Positions 14,343-22,990 are shown, numbered from the stretch's first letter. The stretch: DNA of 64,000 nt from an uncultured Fibrobacter sp. (GCA_946414075.1 CAMKNA010000009.1:1-64000), one strand, 5' to 3'. Made by a program: numbers and translations. The notes: generated from the sequence alone by a model not told the origin.

Positions 14343-15679
14343 ATCATCCCTTCGACTTTAGAACAAAGGGCTTCCGCTTCTTCGGCGGTGGGGGCTTCGG
14401 CGATCACGCGGATCACCGGCTCCGTGTTGCTGGCCCGCACATGCACCCAGGACTTTCCCTTGCCAAGCCACAGGCCGTCGCGCTCGTCGCTTTTCCAGTC
14501 GGCAAAAGCCTGCTTGACCTTGGGCAGAATATCGGCCACCTTCTTGTCACCCAGCTCGAACTTTTTCTTGGGCATCACATAGGCCGGGTTCTCGGCCACG
14601 AACTTTTCAGGGCCGCCGTTGTGGTGGGCCATCCAGCTGAGGACCAGCGCCGCGGCTACCAGGGAATCGCGACCGTAGTGGAGCGCCGGGAGGATCACGC
14701 CTCCGTTGCCTTCGCCGCCAATGATGCAATTGTTCTCGATCATCTGCAGGCTCACATTGATTTCGCCAACCTTGGCGCGGCTGCACTCGCAACCATACTT
14801 TTCGGCAACATCTTCGTTCATACGGCTGGTGGAAAGGTTCACGCAGGTGCTGCCCTTCTTTTGGCTGAGTACCTCTTCGGTAGCGATGGCGAGGGTGTAT
14901 TCTTCGCCGATACTTTGTCCTAAACCGTCTACCAGGGCGCAGCGGTCGGCGTCAGGGTCAACGGCAAAGCCCAGGGCGCAGCCGTTCTGCTTGACGGCGT
15001 TGCGCAGGTCGCCCAGGTTCTCGGGAATGGGCTCGGCCCCGCGGGGGAAGGTGCCGTCGGGTTCGCAGTGCACGCGCACCACCTGGCAGCCCAGCTCTTC
15101 TAGCAGGCGGGGCACTATATAGCTGCCCGCGCCGTTCACGGCGTCCACCGCCACCTTGAACTTGCACTTGCGGATTGCGTCTACATCGACGAAAGGAATG
15201 CCAAGGGTTCCCTGGATGTGGATGCCGTCGGCGTCGGGGGCCACCTCGTAGGTTCCCATGGTTCTGTAGTCGGGATAGTCGAACCGGTCCTGGTCTGCCA
15301 GTTCGAACAGTTTTTTCACATCGTCCGGCCCAAGGAATAACCCTTTGCTGTTCAAGAACTTAAGGGCGTTCCACTCCAGCGGGTTGTGGCTCGCGGTAAT
15401 GATGATGCCTGCGTCGGCCTTGAAGTGGGTCGTAAGAATTTCAACAGAAGGCGTAGTGGAAAGGCCCACATCGATGACGTTCACGCCGGAGAGCCTGCAG
15501 ATGCCCGCCACGAACTGGGAGATGGCCTGCCCAGTGGGGCGGCTGTCGCGGCCGATGACCACCCGCTTGGCCTTGGTAATCTGGAGGAAGGCCTTCACAT
15601 GGGAGGAAAGGACCTGGGGGGTAAGAGTGTCCCCGACGATACCGCGGATACCCGAAATGGAACGCATGAGCTTGGACAT
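14339..15679 (-). CDS. glmM: phosphoglucosamine mutase / phosphomannomutase family
   Basis: A 446-residue alpha-D-phosphohexomutase. The active-site serine loop is GIIITASHNPLEW near residue 95, the Mg2+ loop is FAVDPDADRCALVD, the sugar loop is IGGEGNGGVI and the phosphate-binding loop is VHVRASNTEPVIRVIAEA. Length fits GlmM, which makes glucosamine-1-phosphate for peptidoglycan and lipid A; the family also contains phosphomannomutases, so substrate is not certain. The ATG has a CAGGAG ribosome site. A terminator for the upstream gene sits only 16-49 bases before the start, so expression must come from read-through or from a promoter within the upstream gene. Confidence 0.85.
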   Translation of the reverse strand: MSKLMRSISGIRGIVGDTLTPQVLSSHVKAFLQITKAKRVVIGRDSRPTGQAISQFVAGICRLSGVNVIDVGLSTTPSVEILTTHFKADAGIIITASHNPLEWNALKFLNSKGLFLGPDDVKKLFELADQDRFDYPDYRTMGTYEVAPDADGIHIQGTLGIPFVDVDAIRKCKFKVAVDAVNGAGSYIVPRLLEELGCQVVRVHCEPDGTFPRGAEPIPENLGDLRNAVKQNGCALGFAVDPDADRCALVDGLGQSIGEEYTLAIATEEVLSQKKGSTCVNLSTSRMNEDVAEKYGCECSRAKVGEINVSLQMIENNCIIGGEGNGGVILPALHYGRDSLVAAALVLSWMAHHNGGPEKFVAENPAYVMPKKKFELGDKKVADILPKVKQAFADWKSDERDGLWLGKGKSWVHVRASNTEPVIRVIAEAPTAEEAEALCSKVEGMI

Positions 15680-15694
15680 AGAAACTCCTGATAC

Positions 15695-15728
15695 GAAAAA
15701 AAGAAAGAGCCCCGCATAGGCGAGGCTC
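15695..15728 (-). terminator. terminator between the 15741 gene and glmM
   Basis: On the minus strand 15728-15720 pairs with 15715-15707 (9 bp, one G-T pair) with a 4-base loop, followed by a T-rich run. It ends 16 bases before the glmM start. Confidence 0.75.
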
Positions 15729-15740
15729 CAGAAAAACTTG

Positions 15741-16316
15741 CTAGAAGACAGGCGCGCTGGCGGCCTTTTCCTTGGCCTTCGCCTTCTTGCTCTGTTCCTT
15801 GGCTAGGGCCCTGTGCTCCACCACTCCCATCACGAAGAAGCGGTTGTTGTTCTTGACCACGGAGGTGTAGGCGTTTAGGGCCTTGACGGAGAACCACTCC
15901 TGGTAGATGTTCCTGCCGTTCTTGATGTTGGTCTCGTCGATGGTGGCAGGTTCTACCGGCTTGCCGTACTTAAGCGTGAACTGCTCGGACATGTAGATGG
16001 CGGCTTCGATGGCCTTGCTCTTGCGGGATTCTTCTACACGGCCCGTGCGGATCTCGAAGGCGTAGAACTTGTCGTTCTGGTTGAAGATAAAGTCCACCTG
16101 CACAGGCAGTTCGCCGAACTTGAACACGGGGATGACCACTCGTTCGCCCTCGCCGCTCTGGCCATAGGGCTCGTAGCCCATCTTCATGACTTCTTCGATG
16201 ACGGTCTGGCGGTCGGAGCCGAAGGGGATTCCTGCAAAATCTTCAGAACGCTGAGCAAAGGCACTCATGGAAAATGAGAACACAAATAGCGTAACGATAA
16301 GCAGCAGTCTCTGCAT
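15741..16316 (-). CDS. secreted/periplasmic protein of unknown function
   Basis: A 191-residue protein with a clear signal peptide (MQRLLLIVTLFVFSFSMSAFA, cleavage near residue 21) and a mature part beginning QRSEDFAGIPFGSDRQTVIEEV. The tail is rich in lysine and alanine. The phrase 'IPFGSDR..V' resembles small periplasmic proteins that use a short G-x-P/S-F-G-S repeat, but no named family can be assigned with confidence. The ATG at 16316 has a good AGGAG site; a further upstream ATG at 16334 has none. A TATATT box in the divergent region to aroC gives it a short leader. It is followed by a terminator. Confidence 0.7.
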   Translation of the reverse strand: MQRLLLIVTLFVFSFSMSAFAQRSEDFAGIPFGSDRQTVIEEVMKMGYEPYGQSGEGERVVIPVFKFGELPVQVDFIFNQNDKFYAFEIRTGRVEESRKSKAIEAAIYMSEQFTLKYGKPVEPATIDETNIKNGRNIYQEWFSVKALNAYTSVVKNNNRFFVMGVVEHRALAKEQSKKAKAKEKAASAPVF

Positions 16317-16397
16317 TGCAACTCCTAGAAGCATTGTAAAATATAGTAAACTCTTTTAAAAAATAGGCAAAAATGGGGAAAATAGGCGCTCTTTATC

Positions 16398-16403
16398 TAT
16401 ATT
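16398..16403 (+). promoter_or_regulatory. -10 element 6 bases before aroC
   Basis: TATATT is followed by TTGGGC and the aroC ATG at 16410. No ribosome site and no clear -35 box is visible, so the transcript is probably leaderless. Confidence 0.5.
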
Positions 16404-16409
16404 TTGGGC

Positions 16410-17492
16410 ATGTCTAGCACATTTGGTAAGATTTTTTCTGTCACGACCTGGGGCGAATCCCATGGTCCGGCCGTTGGCGCCGTCTTGGACGGCTGTCCTG
16501 CCGGAATACCCCTTTCCGAGGCCGATGTCCAGGCATTTCTGGACCGCAGACGCCCGGGGCAGGGCAGGCTGACTACCGCCAGGGACGAAAAGGACCAGGT
16601 GAAGATTCTGAGCGGGGTGTTCGAGGGCAAGACCACCGGCACGCCTATCTCCTTCGTGGTCTTTAACGAGGACCAGCGGAGCGGTGACTACTCCGACATC
16701 GCTAAATGGTTCAGGCCTGGCCATGCGGACCTGTGCTACGACATCAAGTATGGCTTTAGGGATTATCGCGGTGGCGGACGCAGTTCTGCCCGCGAGACCA
16801 TCGGTCGTGTGGCCGCTGGCGTGGTGGCCCGGAAGTTCCTGCAGCAGGTTGCGGGTACGGAATTTGTGTCATGGGTTCAAAGTGTTGGTGAAGTAGAGTG
16901 CCCCTCTATAGATCTTGATAAGCTGGACCACGACATGGTAGAAGCTTCGCCGGTGCGCTGTCCCGATGCGGCAGCCAGTGCCAAGATGGAGAATGAAATT
17001 CTTGAGGCCAAGAAGAACGGCGACAGCGTTGGCGGAACTGTGGGGCTTGTGGTGCGCCATGTGCCCGCAGGGCTTGGTGAGCCCGTGTTCGACCGTCTGG
17101 ACGCTTTGCTTGCCCAGGCTATGCTTTCGATTCCCGCCTGCAAGGGCTTTGAGATCGGGAGCGGATTCAAGGCGGCCCGCATGCACGGCAGCGAGCACAA
17201 CGACGAAATTTACTTTGACGGTAAGCGTTACAGGACCCGCACCAACAACGCGGGCGGCTCCCTGGGCGGAATCAGCAACGGCGAGAACATTGTATGCCGC
17301 ATGGCCTTCAAGCCCACGGCCACGATTTCGCTTGAGCAGAAGACCGCCGGGCGTGGTGGCGAAAATGGCAGCCTCGCTGCCAAGGGTCGTCACGACCCTT
17401 GCGTGGCCGTGCGGGCGCCGGTTATCGTGGAGAGCATGGCGGCCCTGGTGCTGGCAGATCTGTTTTTGCTGCAGAAGAGAAACGAGGCCTAA
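16410..17492 (+). CDS. aroC: chorismate synthase
   Basis: A 360-residue protein with the complete chorismate synthase pattern: GKIFSVTTWGESHGPAVG at the N-terminus (first conserved His region), then RRPGQGRLTTARDEKDQV, DYRGGGRSSARETIGRVAAG and NNAGGSLGGISNG. It uses reduced FMN to eliminate phosphate from EPSP, the last step of the shikimate pathway. The start at 16410 aligns with the family start; the -10 box 6 bases upstream excludes longer forms. It is the first gene of a plus-strand run aroC-lpxK-RavA-like, although a 74-base spacer with heptad repeats separates aroC from lpxK. Confidence 0.97.
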   Translation: MSSTFGKIFSVTTWGESHGPAVGAVLDGCPAGIPLSEADVQAFLDRRRPGQGRLTTARDEKDQVKILSGVFEGKTTGTPISFVVFNEDQRSGDYSDIAKWFRPGHADLCYDIKYGFRDYRGGGRSSARETIGRVAAGVVARKFLQQVAGTEFVSWVQSVGEVECPSIDLDKLDHDMVEASPVRCPDAAASAKMENEILEAKKNGDSVGGTVGLVVRHVPAGLGEPVFDRLDALLAQAMLSIPACKGFEIGSGFKAARMHGSEHNDEIYFDGKRYRTRTNNAGGSLGGISNGENIVCRMAFKPTATISLEQKTAGRGGENGSLAAKGRHDPCVAVRAPVIVESMAALVLADLFLLQKRNEA

Positions 17493-17496
17493 CGGC

Positions 17497-17559
17497 GATG
17501 TGTAATGTGTGATGTGTAATGAGTAATCTCGCATCCCACACTCCACACCTCACACTAGA
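17497..17559. repeat. nine-unit degenerate heptamer repeat in the aroC-lpxK spacer
   Basis: From 17497 the spacer falls into 7-base units: GATGTGT, AATGTGT, GATGTGT, AATGAGT, AATCTCG, CATCCCA, CACTCCA, CACCTCA, CACTAGA. The last units are close to the reverse complement of the first, so it could also fold back as RNA. The array fills nearly the whole intergenic space up to lpxK. Confidence 0.75.
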
Positions 17560-17566
17560 CCTGCGT

Positions 17567-18397
17567 ATGTTGCTTTCGTTAATCTACAGGGTTCTTTATA
17601 AAATCCACCACTGGCTTTTCCTACGGCCGGGCAAGCCACTGGTCCATGCCAAGTTGATTGTGGTGGGGAGCTTTTTGGCGGGTGGCGCCGGAAAGACCCC
17701 CTTTGTCATTTGGCTTGCTAATCATATTGTTAGTTTGTACAAAACCAAGAAGGTGGCGGTGCTTTGCCATGCAAAGGCCTGGGACGAATTTGAACTTTTG
17801 AAGATGAAATTGCCCTGGGCCACGGTGGTGGCCACATCCAATCGCTACCGCGCGGCTCGGGAACTGGACGGCCAGTTCGACTACATCATCTGTGACGATG
17901 GTTTCGAAGATTCCCGGCTGCGGCCTGCGTTTGCCGTGCGGCTGGACTGGGGGGAGTCTCCTTGCAGGTTGCGGGACCTGTGGCCCGCCGGTCCGAACCG
18001 TAGCCTTGTACAGGACCATCCGGAGCCGGATTTGGTCTTAAGGTGCGACGGTGAAAATCCAGATGTGAAGTTTTCTATTTCAGAAATCGTGAACGGGGCG
18101 GGGGAGACCCTGGATGTGGCGAGTTCCGGCCTGTGGGCCGTTTGCGGTATCGGGAATCCCGGGCGGTTTTTCAGGGACCTGGAAATTTTCGGTGTGAAGG
18201 TGGAACGGACCGTTGTGCGTCCAGATCATGAGTGGCGTTATGATAAGGCCCTAAAAAAAATCCTGAAGTCCGCTCCCGCGGTCCTGGTGACGGAAAAGGA
18301 CTATATGAGGCTGGGGCCAGAGTTGCGGAATAGCCCTAGGGTGTACCGGTGCACGCAGGATTTACTACTATTATCCCTAGAAGAGGTGAAAATATGA
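17567..18397 (+). CDS. lpxK: tetraacyldisaccharide 4'-kinase (lipid A kinase)
   Basis: A 276-residue protein, shorter than the ~330 residues of E. coli LpxK but with its landmarks. It has a membrane-associated N-terminus (MLLSLIYRVLYKIHHWLFLR), Walker A as FLAGGAGKTPFV, the acidic DYIICDDGFEDSRL (usually DDGFQH), VCGIGNPGRFF, RPDHEWRY and LVTEKDYMRL. It phosphorylates the 4' position of the lipid A disaccharide. The deviation DDGFED replaces the usual Gln-His. I chose the ATG at 17567; an upstream ATG would translate through the heptad repeats. Its stop overlaps the next start (ATGA). Confidence 0.88.
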   Translation: MLLSLIYRVLYKIHHWLFLRPGKPLVHAKLIVVGSFLAGGAGKTPFVIWLANHIVSLYKTKKVAVLCHAKAWDEFELLKMKLPWATVVATSNRYRAARELDGQFDYIICDDGFEDSRLRPAFAVRLDWGESPCRLRDLWPAGPNRSLVQDHPEPDLVLRCDGENPDVKFSISEIVNGAGETLDVASSGLWAVCGIGNPGRFFRDLEIFGVKVERTVVRPDHEWRYDKALKKILKSAPAVLVTEKDYMRLGPELRNSPRVYRCTQDLLLLSLEEVKI

Positions 18398-19860
18398 CTT
18401 TGACGAAAAGAATTTCGGAATTGATGACGGCCCTGGTGGCTGGTATCCCGGAGAGGGAGTTCCAGATACAGCTGGGTTTTTTGGCCGCTTTGCTGGGGGA
18501 GCCCTTTTATCTATATGGCCGGTCCGGTTCGGGAAAGGGCCTGATTCTGGAGAGGTGGATTGCCGCATTCAAGAACGCGAAAGCTCTGAAGATCGGGTCC
18601 CGCGAGCAGGATATGCCGGACAACCTGTCTAGCTACGACTTTATACAGTTCCTTGCTTATGATCCCAGGAACGAGAAGATTAAAGATAACGCCGCTATCG
18701 CCCTGGAAGACCATGGTAAGGCCTCATTGATTTTTTCTGGGGATATGCGTCCCGAGGATGCTCTGTGTCGTGGCGAAATTATCGACAGCATTCCCCTGAC
18801 GGTCGTGCTGCCCGAAAATATTTCTTCTGATGCCCTTTGTGATCTTCTGAAAACCCAAGGCGACGTAACCAGTACCCGCGTGTCTCCGGGGCTGGTCGTT
18901 ACTGCCGAGGAGAGGTCCCAATGGAACGAAGAAATCAAGAAGGTTACCCTTTCTGAAGATTCCCTGAAGGTCATCGCGGAAGTGGTGGATGTCTGCGACG
19001 AGAACAAGATTTATGTATCGGTGCGCAAGTGGATTGCTCTTGCAAACATCATGAAGGCCATGGCCTTCTTTAACGGGCGCACGGAAACCCGCTTGGAGGA
19101 CACCTTCTTCTTGGGTCTGCCCATCTGGTCTAGGTCGGTGTCCAACAAGATCATTATGGAAAAGTATCGGCATATCGTGCTGAAACAGCTCCTCAAGGAT
19201 GTGCCCGAAATTCTGGAAAAGCCCTACGATGCAGAGAATCTGATGAGCCGTATCCAGAAGTTGTTGAGAAGCAGCAACAACCAGTACGAAACCAAGATGT
19301 TCAACGAGGAGCCGTGCCTATTCTACCGCATTACCATTGCCGGTGAGACGGTGCCCCTGTACGCGCCCCTCCGCTATATCGAAACCGAAGGGGACTTTTT
19401 CCCGTACAACGAACTGAAGCATGTGGAAAAGCGGGTGCGCTGCAATTACCACGGCACCTCCAACTGCACCATCTCGGTGGCGTCTTCGGTAAAATCAACG
19501 GGAATCCGCACCATGGTGGCGAGGAACAACACTATTTCGCCTAACGAAAAGTACGAAGATTACGGCGTGCTGCCCACCCACATTCTCAAGGAAAATGACC
19601 CGGAGATTGCGGAAAGGAAAAAGGCGGAATTGGCCGAGATCCGTCAGGAAATCCAGACCGTGGCGGAGAAAGAAACTAAGGCTTTGCAGTCCCTCAAGGC
19701 TGTCTTTACAGACATCAAGAATTCTAAGGAAGACCTGTTCTGCAACAAGGAATTCCTTACGGAATTGCAAGACCAGGTTACCGCCCTGTTCGATTCCACC
19801 AAGGTGGTTCTGGGCAAGGTGAAGGAAGCCCACGACCTGCTGGCCAGCCAGGGTGCGTAA
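18394..19860 (+). CDS. RavA-like AAA+ ATPase of the MoxR class
   Basis: A 488-residue protein. Residues ~1-300 resemble the RavA AAA+ module: GIPEREFQIQLGFLAALLGEPFYLYGRSGSGKG near the N-terminus, then YDFIQFLAYDPRNEK and later VRKWIALANIMKAMAFFNGR. The C-terminal third is beta-rich followed by a coiled-coil region (EIAERKKAELAEIRQEI onward). The P-loop reads GRSGSGKG, with Gly where Ser/Thr normally binds Mg2+. No clear acidic Walker B is seen (the equivalent strand is LIFSGDM), so ATPase activity is doubtful. It overlaps lpxK by ATGA and has a GAGGTG ribosome site. No VWA-domain partner, normal for RavA (ViaA), is adjacent. Confidence 0.7.
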   Translation: MTLTKRISELMTALVAGIPEREFQIQLGFLAALLGEPFYLYGRSGSGKGLILERWIAAFKNAKALKIGSREQDMPDNLSSYDFIQFLAYDPRNEKIKDNAAIALEDHGKASLIFSGDMRPEDALCRGEIIDSIPLTVVLPENISSDALCDLLKTQGDVTSTRVSPGLVVTAEERSQWNEEIKKVTLSEDSLKVIAEVVDVCDENKIYVSVRKWIALANIMKAMAFFNGRTETRLEDTFFLGLPIWSRSVSNKIIMEKYRHIVLKQLLKDVPEILEKPYDAENLMSRIQKLLRSSNNQYETKMFNEEPCLFYRITIAGETVPLYAPLRYIETEGDFFPYNELKHVEKRVRCNYHGTSNCTISVASSVKSTGIRTMVARNNTISPNEKYEDYGVLPTHILKENDPEIAERKKAELAEIRQEIQTVAEKETKALQSLKAVFTDIKNSKEDLFCNKEFLTELQDQVTALFDSTKVVLGKVKEAHDLLASQGA

Positions 19861-19876
19861 GCTGTAGCGCTCCTAG

Positions 19877-20260
19877 TTACAGTTTGTCGACGCTGTCGGG
19901 AATTTCGTTTCGTAGCACCAGAAGTATGGCGTTCTGGTTCACCACGATGTATCGCTCGTTGTTGATTTCCAGCTCGTAGCCTCCGGCGTGGAGGTACAGG
20001 GCCTCGTCCCCTTCCTTGACCTGGAGGGGTACATAGCTGATGGGGTCTGAAGATTCATTCTTGAAAATTTCGTCGGGGTCCTTGGAGGCGGGAATGGGGT
20101 AGCCCGGACCCACCTTGACCACAAGCCCTGTGTGCACGGCATCCCGCTCCTTGACGCTGGGGGGCAGGTAGAGCCCGCTGCCGGTCTTGTTGGAGGCTTC
20201 CAGGGGCTTTATGAGAATACGGTCCCCGATGATTACGATATTATCCAGTGAATTCAGCAT
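19877..20260 (-). CDS. GroES-like co-chaperonin family protein
   Basis: A 127-residue Cpn10-fold protein. It starts with NIVIIGDRILIKPLEASNKTGSGLYLP, close to the GroES opening (I..L.DRVLVK...). It continues HTGLVVKVGPGYPIP, an insertion of about 25 residues, then EGDEALYLHAGGYELEINNERYIVVNQNAILLVL. It is about 30 residues longer than GroES and has no groEL beside it, so it is likely a divergent second copy rather than the housekeeping co-chaperonin. It is divergently transcribed from 20291 across 30 bases and convergent with the RavA-like gene. Confidence 0.82.
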   Translation of the reverse strand: MLNSLDNIVIIGDRILIKPLEASNKTGSGLYLPPSVKERDAVHTGLVVKVGPGYPIPASKDPDEIFKNESSDPISYVPLQVKEGDEALYLHAGGYELEINNERYIVVNQNAILLVLRNEIPDSVDKL

Positions 20261-20277
20261 GGCTCCAAATTAGAAAT

Positions 20278-20283
20278 TATATT
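20278..20283 (+). promoter_or_regulatory. -10 element 7 bases before a GTG start
   Basis: TATATT is followed by GGATAGC and GTG at 20291, giving a probable leaderless transcript. It sits in a 30-base divergent gap. Confidence 0.45.
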
Positions 20284-20290
20284 GGATAGC

Positions 20291-21190
20291 GTGGCGCTGT
20301 TGGTTATAGCGATTATTTGGATTGCCGTTTCGGTTTTTTTGCTGCTGTTCTTGGGACGGACCCCGAAGGGCAGGGCCTGGGCCGGACTGGTTTGGCACAG
20401 CCGCAAGGTGCGCTGGGCGTTGCTGGCCTTTGTCTTTTTTTTGGCGCTGATCGTGGCGGGCTATGCGCTGTACCCTGGCGGTGTGGCGGGTGAATCCCAG
20501 GATTCCAGGCGGGTGTTCAGGGACTACTCCAGGAGCATGGTGGAAAATCTTGTGGCGGGGAATTTTATATCCAGGGATTCTTCCTGTGACCTGGCAAGCC
20601 CCATGCCGGAGTTGGCGTACAGGTTGACGGCGTTATTGGAAATCTACAACGAAGAGGTGCAGCGCCCCACGACGCCTAGGCTTGTCCGCCTGGACGATAC
20701 CCTATGGCTTTCTTTTGATGGTTACAAGCAGTTCAAGAACCGCAGCATCCGTATCGTGAAGAAGGTACAGCAGCGGCTGGGGGCCCGCTACCTGGTGAAG
20801 ATGGAGTCCCGGGGAGAGAATCATAGGCTGGAACTGGTATACAGGGGCGCTCCCTGGAGCACAGAGCAGCTATGTGGGCTGCCTGTGATGGAAGCTTCCA
20901 TCAAGGAGGATGTGGACCCGGCCCTTTTGATGGCGATTATCCGCCACACTTCGAATTTCAATCTGGATTCTGGCGACGGACTTTCGCAAGTGTATGCGGG
21001 AGCGGCGCAGCTGGCGGCCACCCTGGCGCAGGAGAAGACGGTGGAAGATGCCGTGGCCCAGATGTACCCGGCTAAGGAACGGGGGAGCCTCCATGAGGAA
21101 TGGCGGAACAACCCCCTGAAGCAGGCCTGGATCGAGGAAGTGCTGAAGGACGTGCCGTACTACAGAGATAACGGGTTAGTAAGGGATTAA
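20291..21190 (+). CDS. two-TM protein with degenerate lytic-transglycosylase-like domain
   Basis: A 299-residue protein with two N-terminal membrane segments (about residues 1-23 and 42-62), followed by a periplasmic or cytoplasmic region. Near residue 210 it reads EASIKEDVDPALLMAIIRHTSNFN and then AGAAQLAATLAQ. This follows the SLT pattern of 'GVDPALLLAIIRQESxFN...GAxGLMQ', but the catalytic Glu of the QES motif is Thr. Thus the fold may be that of a transglycosylase without lytic activity. The start is GTG 20291, chosen because of the TATATT 7 bases upstream; a TTG nine bases earlier overlaps that box. Confidence 0.6.
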   Translation: MALLVIAIIWIAVSVFLLLFLGRTPKGRAWAGLVWHSRKVRWALLAFVFFLALIVAGYALYPGGVAGESQDSRRVFRDYSRSMVENLVAGNFISRDSSCDLASPMPELAYRLTALLEIYNEEVQRPTTPRLVRLDDTLWLSFDGYKQFKNRSIRIVKKVQQRLGARYLVKMESRGENHRLELVYRGAPWSTEQLCGLPVMEASIKEDVDPALLMAIIRHTSNFNLDSGDGLSQVYAGAAQLAATLAQEKTVEDAVAQMYPAKERGSLHEEWRNNPLKQAWIEEVLKDVPYYRDNGLVRD

Positions 21191-21208
21191 AAAGTCGCGA
21201 GCCGTCAC

Positions 21209-22990
21209 CTAAACCCTTCCAAAACGGCGGGTTTTGCGGAAAGGCTTGTCGCCGTAGGATTCTCGGAACGGTTTTTCCTTGCCCTTGGGCTTCTTGCCCT
21301 TCCCGAAATCCTTTTTACCCTTGAAACTTTTCCGGTCTTTCGGCGGCGGGGCGTCGTCGGTCATGAGCCTGAACTTGGCGTCGTTACCCCGGATGGTCAT
21401 TTCAGAGAGGATGTCCAGCACGCTTTGGTCGGTGTTGTCCGGAAGTTCCACGGTGCTGAACTTGTCAAAGAGCTTGATTCGCCCGATGATGGCGCTGCTG
21501 ATGTCCGCTTCGCCGGCGATGGCGCCTACGATGTCCCGGGGGGAGACATGGTCCCTGCGGCCTACGGCCAGGTAGTAGCGGAGGTAGCCTTCTTCCACGC
21601 CGTTGGCGCCTTCCTTGCGCTCCTTGCGGTCGCCCTTGTCGCCTTGCTCGCGGACCTTGGGGGCGGAGAGTTGCTCCATCTTGGGGAAGATGGGTTCGCG
21701 CTCTTGTGCCAGGCATAGGGCCGCGGCGGCCACTTCTTCTATGTCGGAGCCCAGTTCCACCGTCATCTTCATGAAAATCTCGCGGAACTTGGAAAGGTCG
21801 GCGTTTGTTAGTTTGTCTTGAATCTTCTTCTGGAAATTGGCGATACGCTTGGCGCTGATCTGTTCGGCGCTGGGCAGCGACATGGCCTCGATGGGCTGGC
21901 GGGTGGCTTTTTCGATGGTCTTGAGCAGGCGCCGTTCCCTGGGCGTGATAAACAGGATGGCGTTTCCGCTACGGCCGGCGCGACCCGTGCGTCCGATGCG
22001 GTGTACATAGGATTCCGTGTCGTAGGGAATGTCGTAGTTCACCACATGGGTGATGCGGTCCACATCGATTCCGCGGGCGGCCACATCGGTTGCCACGACG
22101 ATATCCAGCTTGCCCATTTTCAGGCGGTTGATGGTTCGTTCCCTTAGGGTCTGTGCCAGATCGCCGCTCAGGGGCGCCACATTGAACCCGCGGGCTTCCA
22201 GGCGTTCCGAGACTTCGGAGGTGGCCTGCTTGGTACGCACGAATATGAGCATGCCGTCAAAGTCTTCGCCTTCGATGACCCGGGCAAGGGCTTCCATCTT
22301 GTCGTGGCTCTTGACCAGCAAAAAGCGCTGGCGGATGTTTTCTACTGTAGTGGTCTTGCCCTCGATGCGGGCTTCGCTGTATTCGCCCAGGTGCTCGTCG
22401 ATGATTTCCAGGACTTCCTTGGGCATGGTGGCGCTGAAAAGGGCCCGCTGGGCGTTCTCGGGAATCTTGCTCAGGATGGTCTCCACATCCTCCATGAATC
22501 CCATGTCCAGCATTTCGTCGGCTTCGTCCAGAACGACGGCCTGGACCTTGTCTAGGCTGATGGAACCCCGCTTGAGATGGTCGATAAGCCTACCCGGCGT
22601 GGCCACGATGACATTGGCGCTGCGCTTTAGGGCCTTGAACTGTACGGAAATGTCTTGCCCGCCGTAGACGGGAACCACATGGACCTTCGGGAGCTTCATG
22701 GCGTACTGCTGGATAGCTTCGGCCACCTGAATGGAAAGTTCCCTTGTGGGGGTCAGCACCAGGAGCGATGTTTCACGGGCGTTGAATTCTATACGGGAAA
22801 GGAGCGGCAGGGCAAAGGCCGCCGTCTTGCCGGTACCTGTCTGTGCCGTGCCCAGGAGGTTCTTGCCTTGGAGGAGGGCAGGAATGGCCTTTGCCTGGAT
22901 GGGGGAGGGTGTCTCGTAGCCGGCGGCCTTGACCGCATCGAGGATTTCCGGGGCAAGACCCAGTTCTTCGAAGGTAATTTCCTGGTCCAT
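21209..22990 (-). CDS. DEAD-box ATP-dependent RNA helicase (DeaD/CsdA type)
   Basis: A 593-residue helicase with all family motifs: Q motif with PSPIQAKAIP, motif I AQTGTGKT, Ia PTRELS, Ib TPGRLIDHL, motif II LDEADEML, motif III SAT, and V/VI as ARGIDVDRITHVVNYD and YVHRIGRTGRAG. After the core come a helical region, a DbpA-like RNA-binding domain (YLRYYLAVGRRDHVSPRDIVGAIAGEA) and a basic tail (KSFKGKKDFGKGKKPKGKEK). This is the DeaD/CsdA layout used in ribosome assembly and cold adaptation. The leader is short: TATATT ends about 19 bases before the ATG, with an AAGAGA ribosome site. Confidence 0.93.
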   Translation of the reverse strand: MDQEITFEELGLAPEILDAVKAAGYETPSPIQAKAIPALLQGKNLLGTAQTGTGKTAAFALPLLSRIEFNARETSLLVLTPTRELSIQVAEAIQQYAMKLPKVHVVPVYGGQDISVQFKALKRSANVIVATPGRLIDHLKRGSISLDKVQAVVLDEADEMLDMGFMEDVETILSKIPENAQRALFSATMPKEVLEIIDEHLGEYSEARIEGKTTTVENIRQRFLLVKSHDKMEALARVIEGEDFDGMLIFVRTKQATSEVSERLEARGFNVAPLSGDLAQTLRERTINRLKMGKLDIVVATDVAARGIDVDRITHVVNYDIPYDTESYVHRIGRTGRAGRSGNAILFITPRERRLLKTIEKATRQPIEAMSLPSAEQISAKRIANFQKKIQDKLTNADLSKFREIFMKMTVELGSDIEEVAAAALCLAQEREPIFPKMEQLSAPKVREQGDKGDRKERKEGANGVEEGYLRYYLAVGRRDHVSPRDIVGAIAGEADISSAIIGRIKLFDKFSTVELPDNTDQSVLDILSEMTIRGNDAKFRLMTDDAPPPKDRKSFKGKKDFGKGKKPKGKEKPFRESYGDKPFRKTRRFGRV

